A stretch of 64,000 nucleotides of DNA, from contig NC_053150.1 in assembly GCF_016808335.1 (NCBI RefSeq), forward strand, positions 25,192,538-25,256,537, written 5' to 3'. A program made the position numbers and the translations under genes. The notes beneath the pieces were generated by a model. That model made no database searches. It was not told the origin of the DNA and saw nothing but the letters and a program-made list of their open reading frames with translations. This document shows positions 44,534 to 54,949 of this stretch, piece after piece (within the stretch, counting starts at the first letter, position 1; each line of letters opens with the position of its first letter). This DNA is from Panicum virgatum (Eukaryota; Streptophyta; Magnoliopsida; Poales; Poaceae).

Positions 44534-44629
44534 TCCTCATCATCGGAGTCATCTCCATCCCTCTGCCTCTGGGAAGTAACAGCTTTCTTTATCTTGGAAG
44601 TAGTAGCCTTGAGGATCTTCCGGGGAGGC
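44534..44629 (-). pseudogene. PF20167-like protein, N-terminal part
   Basis: Minus strand. Begins after TTGATCTCAG|GCCTCCCC, a good splice acceptor, and reads PPRKILKATTSKIKKAVTSQ and then acidic DGDDSDDE, continuing across the solo LTR at 43510. The upstream exon was not found. Confidence 0.5.
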
Positions 44630-44730
44630 CTGAGATCAATAATCAATCATAAGAAACAACCATGCAAGCATAAGAAACTAGCCACAATGAATTGTCACAA
44701 TTAGGCAAGAATCAACAATTCTGTGCTCTG
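44630..44730 (-). other. Probable intron or leader of element L
   Basis: T-rich on the minus strand, ending in a CTCAG acceptor. No ORF. Confidence 0.35.
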
Positions 44731-45475
44731 GCGGACCGTCCGCAAGAACACCGTAGACCGTCCGTGTCCATTCTGCTGATTCTGCATAACGGTGGACCGT
44801 CCGCCACACAGATGTGGACCGTCAGCGACTCATCTGTTCATATGAAGAACCATGAAATCACCCCAAAAATTGACTTCATAATTTGAGTTCTAGATCAAAT
44901 TTACCAACCAAATTTTAACCAAAGCATCTCCTCAATACTAGTACCAAGTTCCCCCAAACAAGTTTCAAGAATCCATGGCCCAAAAGTAGATCAGAGCCCC
45001 CAAACCCTAGCCTCTTTCATTGATGAAAACCAAGAACTTGAGATGATGATTCAATGAAATACCGAGAAGACATGGTGGAGAATGCACCGGAGTGTACGGG
45101 GATGTGCTCGGACCGTCCGGGAATCACGCCAAAAGTCCCCCCTCCCCTTGACAGTTCCACCCACGTGCTTGAGAGAGAGAAAATATGGTGGAGAGAGGCT
45201 TTTGGTCGGGTTTGGTGGGGAAGAAAGGGAGCCCTCCGTATAACTCAAGTTCAAGGTGACCCCACAGACTTCGCACGGGTGGACCGTTCGCGGTCCATGG
45301 GCAGACCGTCCGCCAGTGCCCAAATATTCCTTTTCAAACCATCGGTGTAACCGATGCTAACTGGTGCTTCCAGTGTCTCGCGGACTGTCCGCGGTCCACG
45401 GGCGGACCGTCCGCTAGTGCCCTGCTGGCACACCTGCGGACCATCCATGGACCAATGGCGGACTATCCGCAGTAC
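44731..45475. repeat. GGACCGTCC palindrome array 2
   Basis: About ten GCGGACCGTCCGC-like units, several in pairs separated by ATGGGC or ACGGGC. It mirrors array 1 on the other side of the L ORF. Minus frame 45251-46105 over it starts with GTG and is a composition artefact. Confidence 0.75.
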
Positions 45476-45984
45476 ACTGCTGAGAGGCAGTTGAGGCCTG
45501 CTCCTTGGTGTGATGAGTGATTGCCAACACATGGAGTGGACTAACTGTGTGTAGTCGCGACTCTGTGGAGATTGTGCCGGTTCTTGGTCTGTGGTGTGCA
45601 GGTACACGGATGTCGTGGTGGCAGCAAGATGGTTTGGACAAGAGCGAGGTGCGTGCCGATGCACCATGTGGCGGCATTGCGGTGGCAAGGAGCTCAATGA
45701 CCATGCGGAGGCGTGAGACCTTGTGGTGGCACTGGAGGTCCGACCGGACGACCGTACGGTGGAGAAGGGCGGCCCAGATGCTTGGGCCACTACTGGGCCG
45801 CGTTGCGATCCACTCCTGGCGCCAAAGGCGGGACGGCGTGGAGTTTGTTGGTAGCTCGGGAAAAACCAACGGCTGGGATGCATCGACATCGGCGAAGTCG
45901 GAGAGGGATGGCGATGGCGTCTAGATGACAAAGGCGCTAGGGCCCCGGCGGGAGGTTGGACACGTGGCGACATCGAGCTTGGAC

Positions 45985-46470
45985 AGAGTTTTTCCTTATC
46001 ACCGGTTAAACCAACATTCGAGTTCGATGTCGTCGGATCAACCAGTGAGCAGTATTTTCGCGGTTTAGGGTTTCTAGGGTTTCTGGGGTAGTTTCTCGGT
46101 TGCACCGGTGCTTTAGTACTCCTCGCGCTTCAGATCAACCGGCGAAGCCTCCCCAGCGTCTCCTTGCTCGCTTTCTTCCTGTTACACTGGTGTATAGGTT
46201 TTTCTCACCGTCAGTTAAACCGGTGATCGGTGTAGTTGTTTTTACCTTATCTCTGGACAACTACACCGGTGCTTTGAATTTGACTTCGTCGGTTCAACCG
46301 GTGTTCAGTTGGTCCGTTTTGGAGCCTCTCTGGACAACTGCACTGGTGTTTGTTGTCGAATTTGTCGGATCAACCGGTGATCGGTTTTTACTTCTGCCGG
46401 CTCTGACTCATCGGTTCAACCGAGGCACTCAGTCTTATATGCATCGGATCAACCGGTGAGTTATACCGAG
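45985..46470. repeat. TCAACCGGTG repeat array
   Basis: About ten degenerate units of TCGG(A/T)TCAACCGGTG or its reverse CACCGGTG spaced 25-70 bp. Probably part of the Copia H 5' LTR. Confidence 0.75.
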
Positions 46471-46678
46471 CTGTTTCTTCGCATTTGCTTCCGTGGTTGT
46501 CCTTGTGTGTTCCTTGGGTTTCTTGTGTTGGTGTAGCTCCTCCACAGTTACTCCACGCTTCGCCTAGGACTCTAGGCTTGGGGTGCACACTTGGATCTTG
46601 AGCCAAAGTTTTTGATCGTGATAATTTTTATCAGCTCCCATTCACCCCCCCTCTGGTCGCCTTTCTCGGTCCTATAAT
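46471..46678 (+). repeat. Probable 3' end of Copia H 5' LTR
   Basis: CTCCCATTCACCCCCCTCTGG followed by the primer site is typical of SIRE-type 5' LTR ends. The LTR start cannot be set, because the 3' LTR is outside the window. Confidence 0.5.
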
Positions 46679-46691
46679 TGGTATCAGAGCC
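46679..46691 (+). other. Primer-binding site of Copia H
   Basis: TGGTATCAGAGCC, initiator tRNA-Met complement, about 50 bp before gag. Confidence 0.82.
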
Positions 46692-46739
46692 GGGTTGGTT
46701 TCTATATAGCCTTCACCGGTTCGAAACCATTGTGCGACC

Positions 46740-49105
46740 ATGGGTTCTCCCGGCAAACCCCCAATTTTCGATGGAACCGATTATGACTATTGGAAGGTGC
46801 GCAGGCGTGCCTATCTCCTGAGTCTAGGTTCCGAAGTCTGGGAGATTTGCGTAGACCCTGACTATGTGAATCTTGTGGTCCGCATGACTGAACTTCAGGT
46901 CAGGAGATATGAGGTCAATAGCAAGGCGTACAACGCTCTTATCGCTTGTCTCGCTCGTCCTGAGTTCGATCGTGTCAGCGATCTTCTCTCAGCCCGGGAG
47001 ATTTGGGCACGGTTGGCCAATTTCCATGAGGGAACCAACCATGTCAAGTCTAGGCTGTATGAGACTCACCGGTGGGAATATGAGAACTTTACTCAGTTGC
47101 TGGGTGAGAGCATCGACACCTTGTTCAGTCGTTTCCAATCGATTGTGAACAAGGTGCGTGCGAACCAGCCACAGGGCACCCAGACCTACTTCGATCATGA
47201 GAAGGCTATGAAGCTTCTCTACGCTCTTGATCGCAAGGTCTGGGAGGTGAAGGTCCAGACTATCATAGTCTGCTGGCTATGAGAGCCTCACTGTGGATGA
47301 GCTTTTCAGCAAGCTCAAGGCTTCGGAGGTGGAGAAGCTCTCTCGAGCTAAGATAGAAGGCAATCATGCTGATGCCTCCACCTCCAAGTCGATGGCCCTG
47401 GTAGGCAACTCTAGAGCTCACTCTGACCCTTCTCTTAGAGGTTTTTGCTTGTCTTCTCTTGTGTCTATGATAGATGAGCAGTTGGAGGTGCTGGGAAACG
47501 AGGAGCTTGCACTGATCATCCACAAGTTCCAGTGCGCCTTCAACAACAGACAAGCACGAGCGAAGACCAGCTTCAACTGCGGCAAGACCGGCCACTTCAC
47601 CGCCGAGTGTCCCAAGAAGAAGAGTTCCAGGGAGGAGGACGACCGCTCCAGGCACGAAGAGTACCGCGAGCACCGCCACAAGCACAAGAGTGGGCACTCC
47701 CACAAGAAGAATGGCGGACGCTCCAAGCGGCACCACGAGCAGAAAAAAGAACGTTGGCAAGTACAAGAACAAGCAGGCGTTCGGCGCCCATAGCGAGGAA
47801 CATTCCTCCACCAGCCAGTGCTCGTTGTCATCATCTTCATCCAGCTCCAGTGACTCCGACTCACACCACCGCGGCGAGAAGAAGCGGAGCACCAAGAAGA
47901 AGGCCACGGAGGGCTTCACTGGCCTTTGCCTTCATGCTGGGAAGGAGGCCGGTTTCTGCAGCATGGCCATCGACTCCGACGCCGATGGGACTCCCTCCTC
48001 CATGGAAGAGCCTGTACTTCAGCCAGAGCCAAGCTCTGGGGTACGTTCTGAGCACCCCACTCCTCAGGAGTTGGAGGATCTTTACACTGCTCTAGATAAT
48101 CAAGACTTGATCATTAAGGATGCTAAGAGGCAGTTTAGAGCTTTGAGACAGGAGCTGAAGGAAGTTAAGCTAGCTCTAGAGATTGGTCAGTCTGCCCCTG
48201 TTGTGGAGGATTGTGAGGAGGAGTATGAGTGCAGTCAGTGCATCGGTTTGATGTCTGACCTTGCCGAGCTCAGGAGCAAGTATGATGAGAACTTGCTCAA
48301 GCTCGAGGAGGGCAAGAAGGCCTTGGACGAGCACAAGTCCCGGCCTACCCTCCTGGGTGCTTGTAAGGAGTGCCCAGCGCTTAGAGAAGAACTTAAGGAG
48401 AAGAATGCTGCTTTGAGGAAGTTGGAGAAATCCGCAGTCACTAGCTCTAGCTCTGCTGATTGTACTGTGTGCCCAAGCCTGATCTCTGAGCTTGAGGAGG
48501 CACGAAAGGACAAGACCCGGATGGAGGAGGAGAACTCCCACCTTCGAGAGATTCTCAGTTGGGTGTCCGCCCGCGAGCCTCAGTTAGGCATGATGATTCA
48601 GCAGTTTAAGTGTTCTGATGGTGTTGGGATTGGTTTTGCTTTTACTCCTGCTGACTTTGTCCAACCCTATGACAAGATTGGTGAGATGCTTGAGCCGAGT
48701 GTGAGTGCACTTTCTTCTTCCACAGCTCCACGTGTCCCTAAGCCAGCACCAGTTAAGGATGGAATTCTCTCTGAGCCACCCAGAGCTCCTCCTAAGAATC
48801 CAGTGTGGGTTCCAAAGCCTAACCACCTCAAGAACCCACTGGATACACTCCCGCCAAGTGGTAAGACTACTCCTAAGCCCAAGGTGAGGACTCAGCCCCC
48901 CAGAGTACCTCAGAGATCCCCAGCTCCTACACCACAGCCTACACACAAGAGAGAGCCTTACCAGTGTGAGTGGTGCAAAAGGGATGGTCACCTGGCAGAG
49001 TTCTGCTTTCGGAGGTTGAGGTTTGAGCGCAGGCAGCCTGAGAGGCGCGCTCCGGAGGTGTTCCACCAGCCTACAGGAGGACACGCTCCAGCTCGACGTG
49101 GGTAG
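46740..49105 (+). pseudogene. gag: Copia H gag (SIRE-like)
   Basis: ATG at 46740, then FDGTDYDYWKVRRRAYLLSLG and REIWARLANFHEG typical of Copia UBN2-type gag. A frameshift near 47270 moves the frame to 47293-47745, which contains knuckle CGKTGHFTAEC. A second shift in an A run near 47745 moves it to the frame ending at 49105. That part is long and charged with coiled coils (about 48060-48560) and GFAFTPADFVQPYDKIGEML, a recognisable SIRE/Maximus signature. A second knuckle CEWCKRDGHLAEFC lies at about 48966. The long coiled-coil gag distinguishes SIRE from shorter Copia gags. Glycine-rich sequence follows the stop. Confidence 0.82.
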
Positions 49106-50900
49106 AGGTGGGATGCCAGGTCACGTCGTGTAGGTGGAGGAGGGGGAGGCGGTGGTGGATACCGCGCTCCTGGTGGTGGTTTCACCGGCCCCATCCCACA
49201 CCGTGCTTTCGGTGGTGGTCAGCGTGGCCGAGGCTTTGGTGGCGGAGACGCACCATGTTTTCCTCAGCGTGGTGGTCGCCAGGCACAGTTTTCGTTTGAG
49301 GATACTTACCCTGCTTTCGAGTAGATGGCACAACACTGGTTTGCTTCTTTCTGTGCTAACCCCAGTGTCGGGCCATTTGCCCGCTCGTTTTCCTCTTACT
49401 GAGCAGGACACTCGAAGCCTGGAGAACATATGGCTCATGGACTCCGGTTGTTCACGCCACATGACTGGGAGTCACAGATGGTTCTCCAGCCTCACCCTGA
49501 TGAAGGACAAGGAGTACATCGTCTTCGGGGATAACAGCAGAGGAAAGGTATGTGGAGTTGGCGCTATTCGGATTTCTGACAACTTCACCCTGAGAGAGGT
49601 TGCTCTTGTTGATAAACTTTGTTTTAATCTGCTTTCTGTCTCGCAACTTCTTGATGATGGGTACGAGCTCAATTTCAAGAGAGGTTGATCGCGTGTTCTT
49701 GATTCCAGAGGGGATTTTATTTGCAACATTGTTCCTCTTGGTCGTGTGTTTCGCATTGACTTCTCTGGATCTTCTTCTAGCACCTCTCACTGTCTAGTGA
49801 CTGGTCAGTCCTCTGAGCTCTGGAAGTGGCATAGGAGACTTGGTCACTTGAGTTTTGACCTACTTGTTAGGCTTAGCTCACTTGATTTGATCCAAGGATT
49901 GCCCAAGCTCAAGTTGGACAAGGACCTTGTCTGTCATTCCTATCATCACAGGAAGATGGTTTCTCTTCCGCACCCACCTGTGAATCAGGTGATGACAACG
50001 CACCCAGGCGAGCTTCTTCATATGGACACTGTTGGTCATACTCGTGTGCGCTCTGTTGGTGGGAAGTGGTACATTCTTGTGATCGTGGACGACTTCTCTC
50101 GGTACTCTTGGGTTTTCTTCTTGGAGACTAAGGATGAGGCCTTTCAGTACTTTCGAGAACTTGCATTGAGGTTACAGAATAAGCTTCCACATGCCATGAG
50201 GGCTATTCGCAGTGACAATGGCTCTAAATTTAAGAATGCTCATTTTGATTACTTCTGTCGTGGCTTCGGTCTTGATCACCAGTACTCCTCTCCTTATGTT
50301 CCTCCACAGAATGGCGTGGTTGAATGCAAAAATCGGACCCTAGTGGAGATGGCCAGGATGATGCTCGATGAGCATAGGACTCCTAGGCGTATTTGGGCCG
50401 AGATGATCAACACCGCTTGTTATGTTGCCAATCGCATCTTCCTTCGCTCATTCATGAAGAAGACTTCGTATGAGTTGCGGTTTGGTCGACAGCCCAAGGT
50501 GTCCCACCTGCGTGCTTTTGGTTGCAGATGCTTTGTTCTGAAGGAGGGAAATCTTGTTAAGTTCGAGTCTAGGAGCTCTTATGGCATCCTTCTTGGCTAT
50601 GCTCTTCAATCTAGAGGCTATCGTGTTCTTATTCTTGAGACTAACCGGATCGTCGAAACTTGTAATGTAACCTTCGACGAGTCCACTCCTTCTTCGTCTA
50701 CTTTTGTGGAGTGTGCAGGTGACGATGAGCTTGGCCAGGACATCTTCGAGGATGAGGATGAGCCAGAGGCCTTTGAGGGTGATGGTGGTGTCCCTGCGCT
50801 GGCTGCAGGCCCACTTCCTGGGGATTCGAGTTCTGACGACGACGGCGGCCCACTCCCCACATCTTCGACTACGGCCGATCCAAGTCCAGCTCAAGGTTCT
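49106..50900 (+). pseudogene. pol: Copia H protease and integrase (truncated by insertion)
   Basis: A Gly-rich linker (49130-49290) with shifted frames and stops leads to protease LMDSGCSRHMTG (about 49435). A stop follows at 49686. GAG-pre-integrase is at about 49825-49960 (WHRRLGHLS; the usual second cysteine of the C-C pair is replaced, reading CHSYHH). The integrase core follows with HMDTVG, RSDNGSKF and NGVVECKNRT, supplying D, D and E. The frame is open from 49746 to 50918, but genuine H sequence ends at 50900 (PSPAQGSC), where the reverse C element inserts next to GTTCT. RT and RNase H must lie beyond the insertion, outside the window. Confidence 0.85.
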
Positions 50901-53900
50901 TGTGGCAGAACCACCTGAATTATCCCGGCTCAAGTGCGTTGGCCATCACCGTAAAGGCAACAACGTCTCAAACGCACTTCAAATGGAACAATTATTGGGC
51001 TGTCGGGTAATGTCCCGATACAACCACCGGTTCTCGGATCGAACAAGCGTACCCCGCACGAAGGCGAGTCTAGAGGTATTACAACCACAAATTTTACATC
51101 ACACACATAGTAGTTATTACAAACCAGTTCAAAGTACTTATTACAGATCCAAACTTAGTAATACATTATACAAACCATAACTTTAAAGTTCAGAGTTTAA
51201 GCAGCGGAAATAAAACACGAAGGCTACAACACATCGCAAAAGTATACCAAGCTAGCCCAAGCAAGGTATCACTCGTCGGGGTCATTGCTGGCCAAAGCCG
51301 GATCCCACTCTACAGACCAGCCAGGAGGCAAAGAGCAAGGCCAGGTCAATCTAGCGGTCTGGTCCTCGAAACTCATACCTGAAAAAGGGTTCAACAGCAA
51401 GGCTGAGTATACTAATACTTAGCAAGACTTAACCGTCAACGGGTATATCTAACCCACATTAACTAGACTATGCAGGGTTCTGAGAGGCTCTGGTTTACTT
51501 TTGCTGAAAAGCAATAAAGAGTAGGTCCTTAACTTTTCATTTTAGCTTTCAGTATTCTAGTTGTTTAACTATTCTATGTAAGCAACTAATCCTATTCAAC
51601 CATGGTAGAACTTTAAGCAAACTTCAAGATTGGTTATAATAATGTTGCTCTTATTACTCTATGTGTCAAAGGGATCAAGCAGTCCCAAACCTTGAGAAGC
51701 GGATGATTCGAATCGAATTTGTTAACCTGGCCAAGCAGACCTAACACACATGTTTGGAACACCATCGGGTCATCCCCAAACAACCGTTTACCTTTCATTC
51801 CGGCTTGTGGATAGGGTCACTCTCCCCGACTACAGAGCACCAATTTCCTCCCTGCAGCCGCGGTGTTGCACAACATAAACATAAATAAAACCTATCTCTA
51901 AGAGAGAGTGAAAGGTATATCCACTCCCCGATCCGATCGGCTACTAGGCTTACCGCGTACCATATTTACAGCATGTGGCTAGTACGTTCAAAAACATAAC
52001 CACCGCTACCACACACCGCGACCTTAGCAGATTTCATCAACACAAACGGGGTCTCAACCAAGGTCATGATATCGTACATGACCCCATCCGTCGTCCTTAT
52101 ATTGATAGCAGAAAGTAAACAAGCAACTCCTATAGAGCTCGCGAGTGACAGGCAATCACTCGACTTTTACCTGTCCTTTAAGCAAAGCAAATACTCGGAC
52201 TCAAGTCTAGTGTTCAGTACATAGGTTCCTAGGATCATGCATCTAGAGTTTCAATTCATATCCTAAGAACTGTAAATGCACAAGTAATAATAACAATAAG
52301 TTGCATAATTTGAAATAATGGGTCATGTCCGGGGCTTGCCTTCTCGGTAGTCGCTAGCTAACACAGCCTTTGGCTATTCCGAACTTTTGTCCGGGGCTTC
52401 AGTTAGTTCGCAGCGTTCACTTGGGCTGCTGGATCACCTCCGTCAGACTCCGGGATCAGCTCGTATGTCCCATCCGCTAGAACAGTCGTATCTATATGAG
52501 ATGCAAGAGATGAAATTATAAACACACTCATATCATGATAAAGTCGTAGTCTACCAAAAAGCAAACATTCGTATCACATGGGCAATCATTTATAGAGTAG
52601 TTAATTAATATTTCTAACTACACAAGGCATCATGATCAACAGCACAAAAGAAGCTTACTAACTTCATAAACAAGTTGTAGTGGTTTCCTATAGCAAGTAA
52701 ATCATGGTTTGCTAATAAATCAACCACTCAGCACACATTCAGTAGTAAATTTAGAAAAAATTTCATCAAACAGAAGGTAAACAAAGAAAGCTATCCTGCA
52801 AATTTCATGCCAAAACTTGTAGCCAATTATCCAGAACAATTCATTTATTCAGACAACCCCTAGAAAAAGATTGAATTCTTCAGATTAAACCAGAGCAAAA
52901 TAGAATCTAGAAATTTAAAAACAGGTCGACACAGAGCTAACTTAGCTACTGTTAAATTTTCAGGATTTATTCTGTATATAATTAATTCTGAGAAAATAAA
53001 CAAAACTGACAGCAATCTAATAAGATTCATTTTTAGCTTCTGTTCTATTTATGTACTAGTGCTCAATTTTTACGGACCGTAACATACGACTAAGACAAGG
53101 CTCTATAAAAATTATCAGGATTTTCTAAGCAAGGAAACAAATTATCATTATTAAAGCTCACTTAACAAGCATTAAATCAAATAAATAGTTAAACAGATCA
53201 AAAATTTCCCAACCATGAGCAACAGTACTGTTTTAGCAAAATGTGATCATGGAAAAAGTTTCACACACAGAACTTTAGAATTTCAACTAGCACCAATAAA
53301 TTAGCAACACTAGTATATAAAAGAATCTTGAAATTTTGACCTAGCTAATGATGTCAAAAAGGTTTAAACTTTTTACCAGAGGCTAACAACACTGCAAGGT
53401 ACAAACTGGCCAAAAAACACATAAAGTTAATGAGTATAACTCATGGAAAAAATAAAGCCAATTATTTTTATTCTATTTCTTGGATTAAAATGCAGACAAG
53501 AACTGAAAATATGCATGTAACAACCTTTGTAGATATTTTAACAAGGATTCCAAAACATTTGGATTTGCATTTTTCTGAATTTTCTACGAATTTCTAGACA
53601 TTTTCAAAGTTCACAGCAAGAAATAAAGAAAACTTAAAGAAGCTTTACAGAATAGCCCCTAGATTTAGCACAAAACACCCTGGAACTTTTGTTTCTTTTC
53701 AAACGAGGCCCCTGGCTGCGGTCAGAGAGGGGAAGCGGGGGTTGACCGGCCAAATCCGGCGATCCTGGTCGCCGGCGGCGAGGGTGGAGGGGCGTGGGAG
53801 GTTCAGGGCTTCACGCACTACCTTCTTGTGGGTTTGGGTCGAGGAGGAAGTAGCCGGAGCTAGGGCGTCGACGGCGAGCAGCGGCGGCGGAGCTCAGGCT

Positions 53901-54883
53901 ACGGCGGCGGGATGGCTCCGGTGGAGATTGGGCGAGGAGGAGGGGTCGGTGAGCTGTGCAGGCCCACGGTGGAGCTTGCTAGGGGGTCAGCGCGGGCGGA
54001 GGAGGGCTGCAGTGGCGGTTCCGCGGCGGCGTCGAGCTCGCCGGGGTTGCGGGTGGACGGCGGCGGCGTTCTGGGGTCTGGGGGCTAGAAGATGGCGAAA
54101 GAGTGAAGGGAACGGCCATCTGGGGTTCTTGTAGTGCACATGCGCGCGCGAGTTGGGGTCCTGGGGTGCTGCATCGAGCCAGCCACGACGGCAGCAAGGT
54201 GGCGGCCGGCGGGCAGTTCTGGGTGCGTCGCAAGACAGGGGGAAGCTCCAGCGCAAGGGTAGAGGGCAGTGGAGGAGGTCAGGCGCGACGCGTGGGAGGC
54301 CAGCGCAAGCAGGAGGTGGCCTCTAGCCGGCCCACGGCGGCGGCGGCGCTAAACAGCGGCGGCGACAGAGGAAGTAGGGGAGCAGGCTGGAGGAAGGATA
54401 GAGTGGATCTATTTGCATTTTCAGAAATTCCAGGGACCTTACTGTAAACCAGCAATAACATTTAATCTAAGGCTTAAATGAAAAAGTGCTCAACATGAAA
54501 GTTGTTCAACTTTTCAAGATCTACAACTTTGATGTTGTGCAAAAATTGATTTGACCAAACGTTAAAGAGTTATTTTTGAAAACATAAGAGGTATTTTGAA
54601 TTCAAAGGACTTTTGTCTTTTCCCTTGCAAATATACCTCAAATGTAGACTAAAAAGTAAGATTTTCTGCCAAGCAATGATTACACTGAATTTTGCAAATA
54701 AACCCTCCACAAAAGTAATATTTGCTCTCCCTATTCAAATTAAGTTATAGAAAAGAGCTTGTATAAAATCATAATTACACATATAACCTTTTATAATTAC
54801 AAAAATATCGTTTTTCAAGCAAATTAAGCACATGATGCATAAAACAAATACACAACTACTGAGCGGACACCTAGGGTGTCACA
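50901..54883 (-). repeat. 3' LTR of reverse C element
   Basis: 3983 bp, TGTGGCAGAA...GGGTGTCACA on the plus strand. More diverged from the C LTR at 28039-31857 than C left and right are from each other. GC-rich block about 53710-54370; the plus frame 53742-54134 there is likely an artefact. Confidence 0.9.
51269..52491 (-). pseudogene. LTR-internal spliced ORF, copy E
   Basis: Exon 52491-52340 keeps the acceptor and the GAGAAG|GCAAGC donor, but a 1 bp deletion and a TAG break its frame. Terminal exon 51378-51269 is intact: MSFEDQTARLTWPCS, LPPGWSVEWD and NDPDE then TGA. Compared with C1 the terminal exon has silent changes (GAT/GAC, TCC/TCT, TTT/TTC) beside the conservative Tyr-to-Trp change. 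Confidence 0.6.
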
Positions 54884-54949
54884 GCCTTGCCCCCTAAAAG
54901 GAATCTTGCCCCGAGATTACAGGAAGAAGAGGAAAGGAAAATGTTTGAT

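Noticed and set aside
45251..46105. 284-codon minus-strand frame
   Set aside because: Starts with GTG, lies over palindrome and CCGGTG repeats, no domain; composition artefact.
46679..46691. tRNA gene suggested by TGGTATCAGAGCC
   Set aside because: Only 13 bases matching a tRNA 3' complement beside LTR ends; primer-binding sites.
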